Shown here one piece after another: positions 42,505 through 50,151 of a stretch of DNA of 64,000 nt (the first letter of the stretch is position 1; each line of letters opens with the position of its first letter). Source of the DNA: Gemmatimonadaceae bacterium. GTDB taxonomy: Bacteria > Latescibacterota > UBA2968 > UBA8231. Both the position numbers and the translations under genes were made by a program. The notes beneath the pieces are model-generated. The model did not search any database, was not told where the DNA came from, and saw only the letters and a list, made by a program, of their open reading frames with translations. The stretch lies in the NCBI GenBank assembly GCA_026706075.1, contig JAPOZM010000001.1, positions 127,257 through 191,256 of the forward strand, given 5' to 3'.

Positions 42505-43772
42505 GACTTCGGGGCCTCGCTTCGGGACTGGTCTGGCTGGCCGGCACCGGCCCCGCCGGCGCCGGGGGAGAAGCCTGGCTGGCCTCCGAGTTGGACCGGC
42601 TGAACCTGGAAGGCCGAAGGGCTCCCGAGGCGGCGGCGGCGGCCTTCGTCGACCGCGCCGTGGACCTTCCCGGGTTCGCCGAGCTCTGCTTCGGCGACTA
42701 CCTGGAGGACAGCCTCGCCGAGCTCGAGGGCTACATGACCCGGTCCGACTTCCGGGCCTACGTCGAAGCTCACCGAGGGCGGCTGCTGGAGTCGCTGCGG
42801 CAGCGGCTCGTCGACGACCTGGGAGCCCGCCTCGCCGCCGGGTTGCCGACCCTGGAGGCGGCGTCCTCCGACTTCGACGGCGCAGCCGGCCGCGCCGAGA
42901 TCACCGTCCCCGGAGGGGGGCCGATCCGCTGCCACCTGCGGCGCACGGAGGAGGGCTGGCGCCTGCGAGACCTGCGCCTCCAGGACCGCCGCCTCAGCCG
43001 CATGTACCGCCGGCGGTTCGAGGACGTCCTCGACCGCCGCGACTCCCCCGCCGTCCTCGAGGCCCGGCTCGCCGGCCGCGAGTACATCGTCCTCGAGGAC
43101 TTCTCCTTCTCCGAGCCGGGCGACCTGCCCATGGGTTGGGGTTGGCGGGACCGGGACGACGACGCGGAAAAGCCCTACCGGGTGCGCCGGCATGGCCGGG
43201 ACGCCTTCGTCGAGGCCCGGGTGTCGGACTCGTCGATCCTCATCCTGAGCCTGGCCCAGTGGAACCCGCGCCGGTTTCCGATCCTGACCTGGTGCTGGCG
43301 GGCGGACCGGTTGCCGGAAGGTGGGGACGAGCGCTTCGGGGCCACCAACGACAGCGCCGCGGGTGTGTACGTGTTCTACTCGCTGACCTGGCTGGGCGCG
43401 CCCCGGCACGTCAAGTACGTGTGGAGCACCACCCTGCCCCTCGACACCGTGGGGCGCCGGAACCGCATCTTCCGTCCCTGGTACATCGTCGCCGAGAGCG
43501 GCGCCGAGAACCTGGGGCGATGGACCTTCGAGGCCGTCGACCTCGAGCGCGACCACGGCCGCACCTACGGGGGCGACCCGAAGGACCGGACCGTGGGTCT
43601 CGGCCTCCTGACCGACGCCAACAACACCGGGACCCGGGCCGAGGCCTGCTACGGGGAGCTGCGCGCCTGGACCCGCGAAGCCTGGGAGCAGGGCCGCGTC
43701 GTCGATCACTGCGGCGGCCTCCGGGGTCCCCCCGCCCTCACCGGCTCCACCTCACGGGAGGTCACGCCATGA
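42501..43772 (+). CDS. Fusion of an MlaC-like domain with DUF3047
   Basis: A 423-residue exported protein (short hydrophobic start, GLASGLVWLAG). Residues about 45-195 resemble the MlaC/Ttg2D lipid-carrier fold (LPGFAELCFGDYLED, SDFRAYVEAHRG, EEGWRLRDLRLQDRRLSRMYRRRFEDVL). From about 200 on it reads as DUF3047 (IVLEDFSFSEPGDLPMGW, ILTWCWRADRLPEGGDE, GVYVFYSLTW), a family of unknown function. It may bind a lipid or its headgroup in the periplasm. The ATG overlaps the TolC stop. Confidence 0.72.
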   Translation: MRLRGLASGLVWLAGTGPAGAGGEAWLASELDRLNLEGRRAPEAAAAAFVDRAVDLPGFAELCFGDYLEDSLAELEGYMTRSDFRAYVEAHRGRLLESLRQRLVDDLGARLAAGLPTLEAASSDFDGAAGRAEITVPGGGPIRCHLRRTEEGWRLRDLRLQDRRLSRMYRRRFEDVLDRRDSPAVLEARLAGREYIVLEDFSFSEPGDLPMGWGWRDRDDDAEKPYRVRRHGRDAFVEARVSDSSILILSLAQWNPRRFPILTWCWRADRLPEGGDERFGATNDSAAGVYVFYSLTWLGAPRHVKYVWSTTLPLDTVGRRNRIFRPWYIVAESGAENLGRWTFEAVDLERDHGRTYGGDPKDRTVGLGLLTDANNTGTRAEACYGELRAWTREAWEQGRVVDHCGGLRGPPALTGSTSREVTP

Positions 43773-44383
43773 AGACCGTCATCTGCCTGCTCATGGCGCA
43801 GGCGCCCATCGCCCTGCTCGCCGAGACGCCCCCCGACGGCACGGCCACCGCCTTCCTCCGGAGCCACGACGCGCGGGTGCGGGAGATCGTCCTCGCCGGC
43901 CCGGACACCTTGTCCGGCGAGGACCGGACCCGCGTGCAGGACCTGATCGGGGACGCCTTCGACTTCCGCGAGCTGGCGCGGCTCTCCCTCGGCGACCACT
44001 GGCAGGAGCGCACCCAGGAGGAGCGCGGCGAGTTCGTGGACCTCTTCCGCCGCATCATCGAGAGGCAGAACTTCGACCTCTTCGTCCGCTACCACCGGGA
44101 GGGACGGATCACCTACACCTCCGAGGAGCTCGACGAGGAGGGGCGGGCGGTGGTGCGGGGCGAGGTGCCGCTGAAGCAGGAGACCCGGCAGATCGCATAC
44201 TATCTGCACCGGACACCGACGGAGACCGGGGACGCCTGGCGCATATACGACCTGGCCGTGGACGGGGCCGGTACGGCGGAGGCCAACCGCCGCACCTACA
44301 TCCGCTACATCGGCCGCCACTCGTACCCGGCCCTCCTCGACGCCCTGCGCCGCAAGCTGGACCGGCTCGAGGGGCGGGGCTGA
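43769..44383 (+). CDS. MlaC/Ttg2D-family periplasmic lipid carrier
   Basis: A 204-residue protein with a signal-like N-terminus (MKTVICLLMAQAPIALLAE). FDFRELARLSLGDHWQERTQEERGEFVDLFRRII follows, then GDAWRIYDLAVDG, the conserved MlaC sections. Proteins of this fold bind phospholipids in the periplasm (Mla pathway) or accompany hopanoid transporters (HpnM). The ATG overlaps the DUF3047 stop and has GGGAGG upstream. The RND exporter gene comes 25 bases later. Confidence 0.88.
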   Translation: MKTVICLLMAQAPIALLAETPPDGTATAFLRSHDARVREIVLAGPDTLSGEDRTRVQDLIGDAFDFRELARLSLGDHWQERTQEERGEFVDLFRRIIERQNFDLFVRYHREGRITYTSEELDEEGRAVVRGEVPLKQETRQIAYYLHRTPTETGDAWRIYDLAVDGAGTAEANRRTYIRYIGRHSYPALLDALRRKLDRLEGRG

Positions 44384-44408
44384 AGCCGGGGGAACCAACG
44401 GCCGCCGC

Positions 44409-46832
44409 ATGCGGATCAGCTACGAGCGCATCGTCCACTACGTCTTCCACCATCACCTGGGGATCATCCTCTTCTCCCTGGTGGTCTCCCTCCTCGCCGG
44501 ATCGCTGGCGGCGCGCCTGAAGATCAAGGCCGACTCGGCCGACCTGCTGCCGGACGACTACGTGAGCGTCCGCGAGTTGAACCGCATCAAGGCACGCGTA
44601 GGCGGCGCCGCGCCGCTGATGGTGATCGTCACCGGCGACGATCTGGCGGCCTGCGTGGAGTTCATGCACGTCCTGGCCGACTCCCTCGAGGGCAGTCCGA
44701 TGCTGAGCTCCATCGTGCGCGGACGCATGGCCCAGACCGAGTTCCTGAGCCGCAACCGGCTCCTCTACATGGACCTGGCCGACCTGCGCGAGCTGCAGAC
44801 CCGGGTGCAGGAGAAGGTCGAGCTGGAGAAGCTGCGGCGATCGCCCCTGTACATCGGCCTGGACGAGGAGGAGGATCCCCTCGAGTTCGAGGACCTGGAG
44901 GCCCGCTACCCCGGCGGGAGCGGGGGCTTTCACCGCGACTACTACCTGACCAAGGAGGGCAACGGCGTCATCCTGCGGGTCTATCCCGCGGGCGTGATCA
45001 CCGACATGACCTTCAGCCGGCGCCTGCTGTCTGGCATCCGCTCGACGATCGACGCAATCGATCCCCAACGCTTCCACGCCAGCACCGAGGTCTCCTTCTC
45101 TGGCAGCTTCAACAACGCCTTCACCCAGTACGACGTGATCGTGCGGGACCTGCGGTCGACGGCGCTGTACGCCTTCCTCGGCGTCCTCCTGCTCATCTCC
45201 CTCTACTTCCGCCAGGTCCTGTCGCCGCTCTTCGTCGTCGTCCCCCTGCTCATGAGCCTGTCGTGGACCTTCGCCCTCACCTGGCTCGTGATCGGCAACC
45301 TCAACCAGATCACCGTCTGTCTCTTCGCCATCCTCTTCGGTCTCGGCATCGACTTCGGCATCCACATCTTCGCCCGCTACCGCGAGGCCCGCCGGAGAGG
45401 GCTGGAGACGGAGGCCGCCCTCGTGGAGACGGTCTGCCAGACGGGCAGCGCCCTGACCACGACGGCGGTGACCACGGCGGTGGCCTTCCTGTCGCTGCTG
45501 TTCTCCGACTTCAAGGGGTTCAGCGAGTTCGGCTTCATCGTCGGCGTGGGGATCCTGTTCTCGCTGGTGGCCATGGTCGTCATCTGCCCTGCCTTCATCG
45601 TCCTGGCCGAGAGACTGCGGCTGATCCGCCTGGGCCAACAGGAGATACCCGGCCACCTGCTGCGACGGGGCCGTTACCCCGTGCCCCACCTCACCCTGAT
45701 CCTGGCCGTGGCGGCCACGGGCTACTCGGTGCTGCACCTGGCCGACCTGCGCTTCGAGTACGACTTCAAGAAGCTCCGGCCGGACACCTCCACCGGGGGC
45801 CCTAAGGCGAGCCTGCCCGACGAACTGAAGGAGACCCGCGCGCCGGCCATCGTCCTCACCGAGAACGAGGAACAGGCGATGGCCGTGGTGGCGGAGGTCG
45901 AGCGCCGGCGCGCCGCCCACGGCGACAGCTCCACCATCCGCTCGGTGCGCAGCGTCTACTCCCTGCTGCCGGCCGACCAGGAGGAGAAGCTGGCCATCCT
46001 CGGCGGCCTGCGGCAGACCCTGGAGGAAAACGAGGACCTCCTCGACGGCGGCACCCGGGCCCGCGTCGACTCCCTGCGCCGCTACCTGGAGGTCTCCCGG
46101 CTGCGGCTGGAGGACCTGCCCGGGGAGATGACCAAGAGCTTCTCCGGCAAGGACGGCGAGATCCTCAGCTTCGTGCAGATCAACGCCGCCGTGCCCCTGC
46201 GAGACGGGCGCAACGCCATAGCCTTCGCCCGGCAGATCAAGGAGATCGAGACCCCCGGCGGCGGCACCTTCTTCGCCTCGAGCGCCCACATCATCTTCGC
46301 CGAGATGCTGGAGCTGATGCTCGACGACGCTGTCAAGGCGGTGGCCGTCTCCCTCATCGCCGTCACCCTCGTGCTGCTGATCGACCTGGGCAGTCTCGGG
46401 CGGACCCTGCTCGTCCTCACCCCCCTGCTCACCGCCCTGGCCTGGGTCACGGGGCTGATGTACATCTTCGATTTCAAGGTCAACATCTACAACATGGTCG
46501 CCTTCCCCACGATCATCGGCATGGGGATCGACAACGCCGTGCACATGTTCCACCGGTACCGAGAGGCCGGCCCGGGATCGATGCGCCTCGTGCTGCGCAC
46601 CACGGGCACCGTGCTGATGGCCACGACGCTGACGACCATGGTCGGCTTCGCCGGCCTCGTGCCCGCTCACCACCCGGCCCTCTACTGGGTCGGCGCGGTC
46701 ACGCTTCTGGGGCTGGGCTCCTGCTTCGTCTCGGCTGTCACCCTGTTGCCGGCGCTGCTGCAGATGCTCGAGGGACAACGAGAAACGGCCCGCCCCGGGA
46801 AGGCGGGGCTGCCTTCGGGGACGGGCCGCTGA
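44409..46832 (+). CDS. RND/MMPL-family exporter, HpnN-like
   Basis: An 807-residue inner-membrane protein. An N-terminal helix (LGIILFSLVVSLLAGSLAARL) is followed by a periplasmic loop, then five clustered membrane helices with GLGIDFGIHIFARYREARR. A second loop and a second set of helices with GMGIDNAVHMFHRYREA complete the duplication. This is the SSD/MMPL layout of lipid exporters such as HpnN. With the MlaC-like genes just upstream it likely drives a lipid out of the inner membrane. The last 16 codons overlap (antisense) the terminator of the tRNA-Gly gene. Confidence 0.9.
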   Translation: MRISYERIVHYVFHHHLGIILFSLVVSLLAGSLAARLKIKADSADLLPDDYVSVRELNRIKARVGGAAPLMVIVTGDDLAACVEFMHVLADSLEGSPMLSSIVRGRMAQTEFLSRNRLLYMDLADLRELQTRVQEKVELEKLRRSPLYIGLDEEEDPLEFEDLEARYPGGSGGFHRDYYLTKEGNGVILRVYPAGVITDMTFSRRLLSGIRSTIDAIDPQRFHASTEVSFSGSFNNAFTQYDVIVRDLRSTALYAFLGVLLLISLYFRQVLSPLFVVVPLLMSLSWTFALTWLVIGNLNQITVCLFAILFGLGIDFGIHIFARYREARRRGLETEAALVETVCQTGSALTTTAVTTAVAFLSLLFSDFKGFSEFGFIVGVGILFSLVAMVVICPAFIVLAERLRLIRLGQQEIPGHLLRRGRYPVPHLTLILAVAATGYSVLHLADLRFEYDFKKLRPDTSTGGPKASLPDELKETRAPAIVLTENEEQAMAVVAEVERRRAAHGDSSTIRSVRSVYSLLPADQEEKLAILGGLRQTLEENEDLLDGGTRARVDSLRRYLEVSRLRLEDLPGEMTKSFSGKDGEILSFVQINAAVPLRDGRNAIAFARQIKEIETPGGGTFFASSAHIIFAEMLELMLDDAVKAVAVSLIAVTLVLLIDLGSLGRTLLVLTPLLTALAWVTGLMYIFDFKVNIYNMVAFPTIIGMGIDNAVHMFHRYREAGPGSMRLVLRTTGTVLMATTLTTMVGFAGLVPAHHPALYWVGAVTLLGLGSCFVSAVTLLPALLQMLEGQRETARPGKAGLPSGTGR
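46783..46828 (-). terminator. Intrinsic terminator of tRNA-Gly
   Basis: On the minus strand a long GC-rich hairpin (outer arms CGGCCCG 46822-46828 and 46786-46792, inner CCCCG and AAGGC arms) is followed by a TTTCT tract. It lies about ten bases beyond the tRNA 3' end and inside the 3' end of the RND gene on the other strand. Confidence 0.75.
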
Positions 46833-46838
46833 ATCGAG

Positions 46839-46914
46839 TGGAGCGGGAGACGAGACTCGAACTCGCGACAACCACGTTGGCAACGTGGGGCTCTACCAAC
46901 TGAGCTACTCCCGC
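46839..46914 (-). tRNA. tRNA-Gly (anticodon GCC)
   Basis: 76 bases with encoded CCA. The acceptor GCGGGAG pairs with CTCCCGC. The D arm reads AGCTCAGTTGGTAGAGC and the anticodon stem-loop CCACG-TTGCCAA-CGTGG has GCC at the centre. The T arm has GTTCGAGTC. It decodes GGC and GGT. Confidence 0.97.
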
Positions 46915-46927
46915 GATCAGGAGGAGG

Positions 46928-46957
46928 AATATAGAGAGTGGCAAAAAAGAGCGTCAA
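46928..46957 (-). promoter_or_regulatory. Promoter of tRNA-Gly, inside the 5' end of the neighbouring gene
   Basis: TTGACG (46952-46957) and TATATT (46928-46933) with 18 bases between on the minus strand. Initiation near 46921 is seven bases before the tRNA. The -35 box lies within codons 5-7 of the plus-strand gene that starts at 46938. Confidence 0.7.
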
Positions 46958-49900
46958 GGCCCTGGGCGCCGCCTGCATCGCCCTGGCGGCAGGGTCCGGT
47001 TGCGGCGGCGAAGGCGGCAGCGCCCTGCCGCCGCAGGCGCGCTGGCACAACAACCAGGGCGTCGTCTACATGGACCAGCACAACTACGTCCGGGGCCGCG
47101 AGCACTTCGAGGAAGCCGCCAGGCTCGCCCCGGGCTACGCCACGGCCCGCGCCAACCTCGGCATCGCCCTCTACAGTCTGGGGAAATACGACAGCGCCCG
47201 CGTGGCCCTGGGCCAGGCCCTGGAGCGCGACGGCGGTCACCTGCACGCCCTCTACACCCTGGGCCTGATCGACCACGCCCAGGGGCGCGACTACGCCGCC
47301 GCCCTCGACCGCTTCCGCCGGGTCGCCGCCCGCGACCGCGAGGACCCTCTCGTGTGGTACTTCCTCGGCCGGACCCACGCCAAGGTCGGCCAGGCGGACT
47401 CCGCGGTGGCCGCCTACGGGCGCGCCATCGCCCTGGACCCCACCCACCTGTCGGCCCACTACGCCCTCGCCCAGGAGCTGCGCCTGCAGGGCGACCTGGA
47501 GGCCTGGCGGCGCACCCTGGACCGGTTCGACCAGCTGAGCCGGGCCGGCGTCGAGGGCGTCTCCTCCGCCTACCAGGGGCAGGGCAAGTATTCCGAAGCC
47601 CTCGCCGAGGGCCGCTTCGGCGGCGGCGGCGCCGGAAGCGCCGGCGGCCTGCGCTTCCGGGCGGCGTCGGACCTGGCCGCCGGTGAAGGTCCCCTGCTCT
47701 TCCTCACCCCCGTCGATGCCGACGGCGACGGCGACGCCGACGTGGTGGCCGGCACCGGCCGTGGACCGCTGCTGCTGGCCAACGGCGACGACGGACTCAT
47801 GGCGGGCGCGGCCTGGGACTTCGAAGGGGTTCCGGCGGCCCGGGGCCTGACCTTCGCCGACGTGGATGACGACGGCGACGCCGACGCCGCCTGGTCCGGC
47901 GATGGTCTGCGCCTCCTCCTGCAGGACGAGGGCGGGCGCTTCCGGCTCTCGGACGATCCCCTGGCGCCGGCGCCGGCGACGGCCCTCTTCGGGGACGTCG
48001 ATCACGACGGCGACGCCGACCTCATCGCCGCCGGTCCCGACCTCGTCCTGTGGACCAACGACGGCACGGGATCCTTCGCCGACGCTACCGCCGCCGCCGA
48101 CCTGGCCGTCCCCGGCGTCGAGACGGCGGTGCTGTCCGACTTCGACGACGACCGCGACATCGACATCCTGGCGGGGGGGCGGTCCCTCGGTCTCTACGGC
48201 AACAACCGCGACGGCACCTTCACCGACGTGGCCGGCCGCCGCGGCCTGCAGGCGGGCGGGGTCACCGGCCTCACCGTGGCCGACCTCGTCCCGGACGGGC
48301 GCATGGACGTGCTGGTGGTCACCGCCGGCGGCGCCCGCCTGCACGCCAATCGCGGCACCACCTTCGAGACGCTCCCGTTGCCGGCTCCGGACCGCGCCCG
48401 GCAGGCCCTTCCCGCCGACTTCGACAACGACGGCGACCTCGACCTGCTGTGGGTCGGTCCGCAGGGCGCCCGGCCCGCCGTCGGCAACGACCCCGACTTC
48501 CAGCCCACGGGCGCGGATCTCGGCCCCGGGCCGTGGGCCATCCTCGACGCCGACAGCGACGGCCGTCTCGACGTTCTCGCCGGCCGGAAGAGGTGGATCA
48601 ACCGCAGCGACGCAGGAAACTGGCTCGCCGTCGACCTGTCGGGCCGCAACAGCAACCCCGACGGCTTCGGCGCCAAGGTGGTGGTCTCCACCGCGCTGGG
48701 GCAGCAGAAGCGGGAGCTGCGCGGCGGCGCCTCCGACCCGCCGGTTCTGCACTTCGGCCTGGCCGCGTCCGACTCGGTGGAGTTCGTCAGCGTCCTCTGG
48801 CCCAGCGGCGTGCGTCAGACCGAGCTGGCCACCTCCGCCGGACGGCGCCTGGAACTGATGGAGCTCGACCGCAAGGGCACCTCCTGCCCCGTCCTCTACG
48901 CCTGGGACGGCAGCGGCTTCGGCTTCGTCTCCGACTTCCTCGGAGGCGCCATCATCGGCTACCTGACCGCCCCCGGGCAGTACTACACGCCGGACACGGA
49001 CGAGTACCTCCCCCTGCGCCGCCTGGAGGCCAGGGATGGGAGCTACGTGCTGCAGGTGGCCAATCAGCTCGAGGAGATCGTCTACCTCGACGCCGCGGAG
49101 CTGGTCGCCGTCGATCATCCAGCCGGCCTGCGCCTCGAGCCGAACGAGCGCCTTTTGTCCGCACCCCCCTATCCCCCCTTCCGGACCTATGCCCTGTCGC
49201 GGACCCGCCCGCTGGCTGGCGCGCGCGACGGCAAGGGCCGCGACGCGAGGGCGGAGCTGGCCCGCATCGACGACATCTGGTACGAGGGTTTCACACGCAG
49301 CGACATCCACGGCTACGCCGACGAGTCCGCCCTGGTCCTGGAGCTGGGCGACCTGAGCGACTGGCCGCACCCGGTCCTGCTGGCCCACGGCTGGGTCGAC
49401 TATGCCCATTCCAGCAGCAACTGGGCCGCCGCCCAACGCGGCCTCGGCCTGTCGCCGCCGCGGTTGGAGGTCGACCACGGCGACGGCTGGCGCCAGGTGA
49501 GCGCCGACATGGGTACGCCCGCCGGCCTGCCGAAGAGGATGCTCGTCGATCTGGACGGTTTCTTCCCGGCCGGCACGAAGAGTGCGCGTCTGCGCATCAC
49601 CACCCGGGCCTGCGTCTACTGGGACCAGTTCCTCCTCGGGCTGGCGGAGCCGGAGGCGCCGCGCCGCGTCCACCGGCGGCGCTTCGAGGCGGATCTGCAC
49701 TGGCGCGGATACCCCGCCCACGAGTCGGTCCGCGGCACTTTCGCCTTCCGCTACCACTACGACCGGCTGCGCACCGAGGCCCCCTGGGGCACCCATGCCG
49801 GCGCCTTCACCCGCCACGGCGACGTGACCGAGTTGGTGGCCGCGGTGGACGACCGCTTCGCCATCCTGCGCCACGGCGACGAGCTGACCCTCGAGGTCGA

Positions 49901-50138
49901 GGCGGGCGCCTTCCCGCCGGTGCCCGCGGGCTGGGAGCGGACCTTCCTGCTCTACGCCGACGGATTCGGCAAGGACATGGACTTCCACTCCGCCCACTCC
50001 CTCACCGTCGAGCCTCTGCCCTTCCACGGCATGTCCCGCTATCCCTACGGCCCGGACGAGACCTACCCCGCCACGCCGGAGCATGTACGCTACGTGCTCG
50101 ACTACAACACGAGATGGGTGAAGGGCTACTACCGCTAG
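46938..50138 (+). CDS. Large exported TPR / FG-GAP (VCBS) / ASPIC-UnbV protein
   Basis: A 1066-residue protein. A basic start and hydrophobic segment end in a GSGCGG that could act as an imperfect lipobox. Four to five tetratricopeptide repeats cover about residues 35-215. From about 250 to 545 there are at least seven FG-GAP calcium-binding motifs (DADGDGDADVV, DVDDDGDADAA, DHDGDADLI, DFDNDGDLDLL and others). An ASPIC/UnbV domain follows (NWLAVDLSGRNSNPDGFGAKV, then VLWPSGVRQTEL). The C-terminal 450 residues are a beta-rich region I do not recognise. GTG 46938 has AGGAGG ten bases upstream. A penicillin-binding protein gene follows 13 bases after the stop. Confidence 0.85.
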   Translation: MAKKSVKALGAACIALAAGSGCGGEGGSALPPQARWHNNQGVVYMDQHNYVRGREHFEEAARLAPGYATARANLGIALYSLGKYDSARVALGQALERDGGHLHALYTLGLIDHAQGRDYAAALDRFRRVAARDREDPLVWYFLGRTHAKVGQADSAVAAYGRAIALDPTHLSAHYALAQELRLQGDLEAWRRTLDRFDQLSRAGVEGVSSAYQGQGKYSEALAEGRFGGGGAGSAGGLRFRAASDLAAGEGPLLFLTPVDADGDGDADVVAGTGRGPLLLANGDDGLMAGAAWDFEGVPAARGLTFADVDDDGDADAAWSGDGLRLLLQDEGGRFRLSDDPLAPAPATALFGDVDHDGDADLIAAGPDLVLWTNDGTGSFADATAAADLAVPGVETAVLSDFDDDRDIDILAGGRSLGLYGNNRDGTFTDVAGRRGLQAGGVTGLTVADLVPDGRMDVLVVTAGGARLHANRGTTFETLPLPAPDRARQALPADFDNDGDLDLLWVGPQGARPAVGNDPDFQPTGADLGPGPWAILDADSDGRLDVLAGRKRWINRSDAGNWLAVDLSGRNSNPDGFGAKVVVSTALGQQKRELRGGASDPPVLHFGLAASDSVEFVSVLWPSGVRQTELATSAGRRLELMELDRKGTSCPVLYAWDGSGFGFVSDFLGGAIIGYLTAPGQYYTPDTDEYLPLRRLEARDGSYVLQVANQLEEIVYLDAAELVAVDHPAGLRLEPNERLLSAPPYPPFRTYALSRTRPLAGARDGKGRDARAELARIDDIWYEGFTRSDIHGYADESALVLELGDLSDWPHPVLLAHGWVDYAHSSSNWAAAQRGLGLSPPRLEVDHGDGWRQVSADMGTPAGLPKRMLVDLDGFFPAGTKSARLRITTRACVYWDQFLLGLAEPEAPRRVHRRRFEADLHWRGYPAHESVRGTFAFRYHYDRLRTEAPWGTHAGAFTRHGDVTELVAAVDDRFAILRHGDELTLEVEAGAFPPVPAGWERTFLLYADGFGKDMDFHSAHSLTVEPLPFHGMSRYPYGPDETYPATPEHVRYVLDYNTRWVKGYYR

Positions 50139-50151
50139 GGGAGTTCCGCGG

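Noticed and set aside
44109..46883. A 924-codon open frame antisense to the RND exporter
   Set aside because: Shadow frame; it crosses the tRNA gene and its terminator.
47690..48600. DNA repeats rich in GACGGCGAC units suggesting a satellite or CRISPR-like array
   Set aside because: They encode FG-GAP calcium-binding motifs with irregular spacing. They are coding, not an array.
46917..50084. A 1055-codon open frame antisense to the FG-GAP/ASPIC gene
   Set aside because: It arises from the GC-rich codon bias of the real gene. It has no start signal and no recognisable domain.
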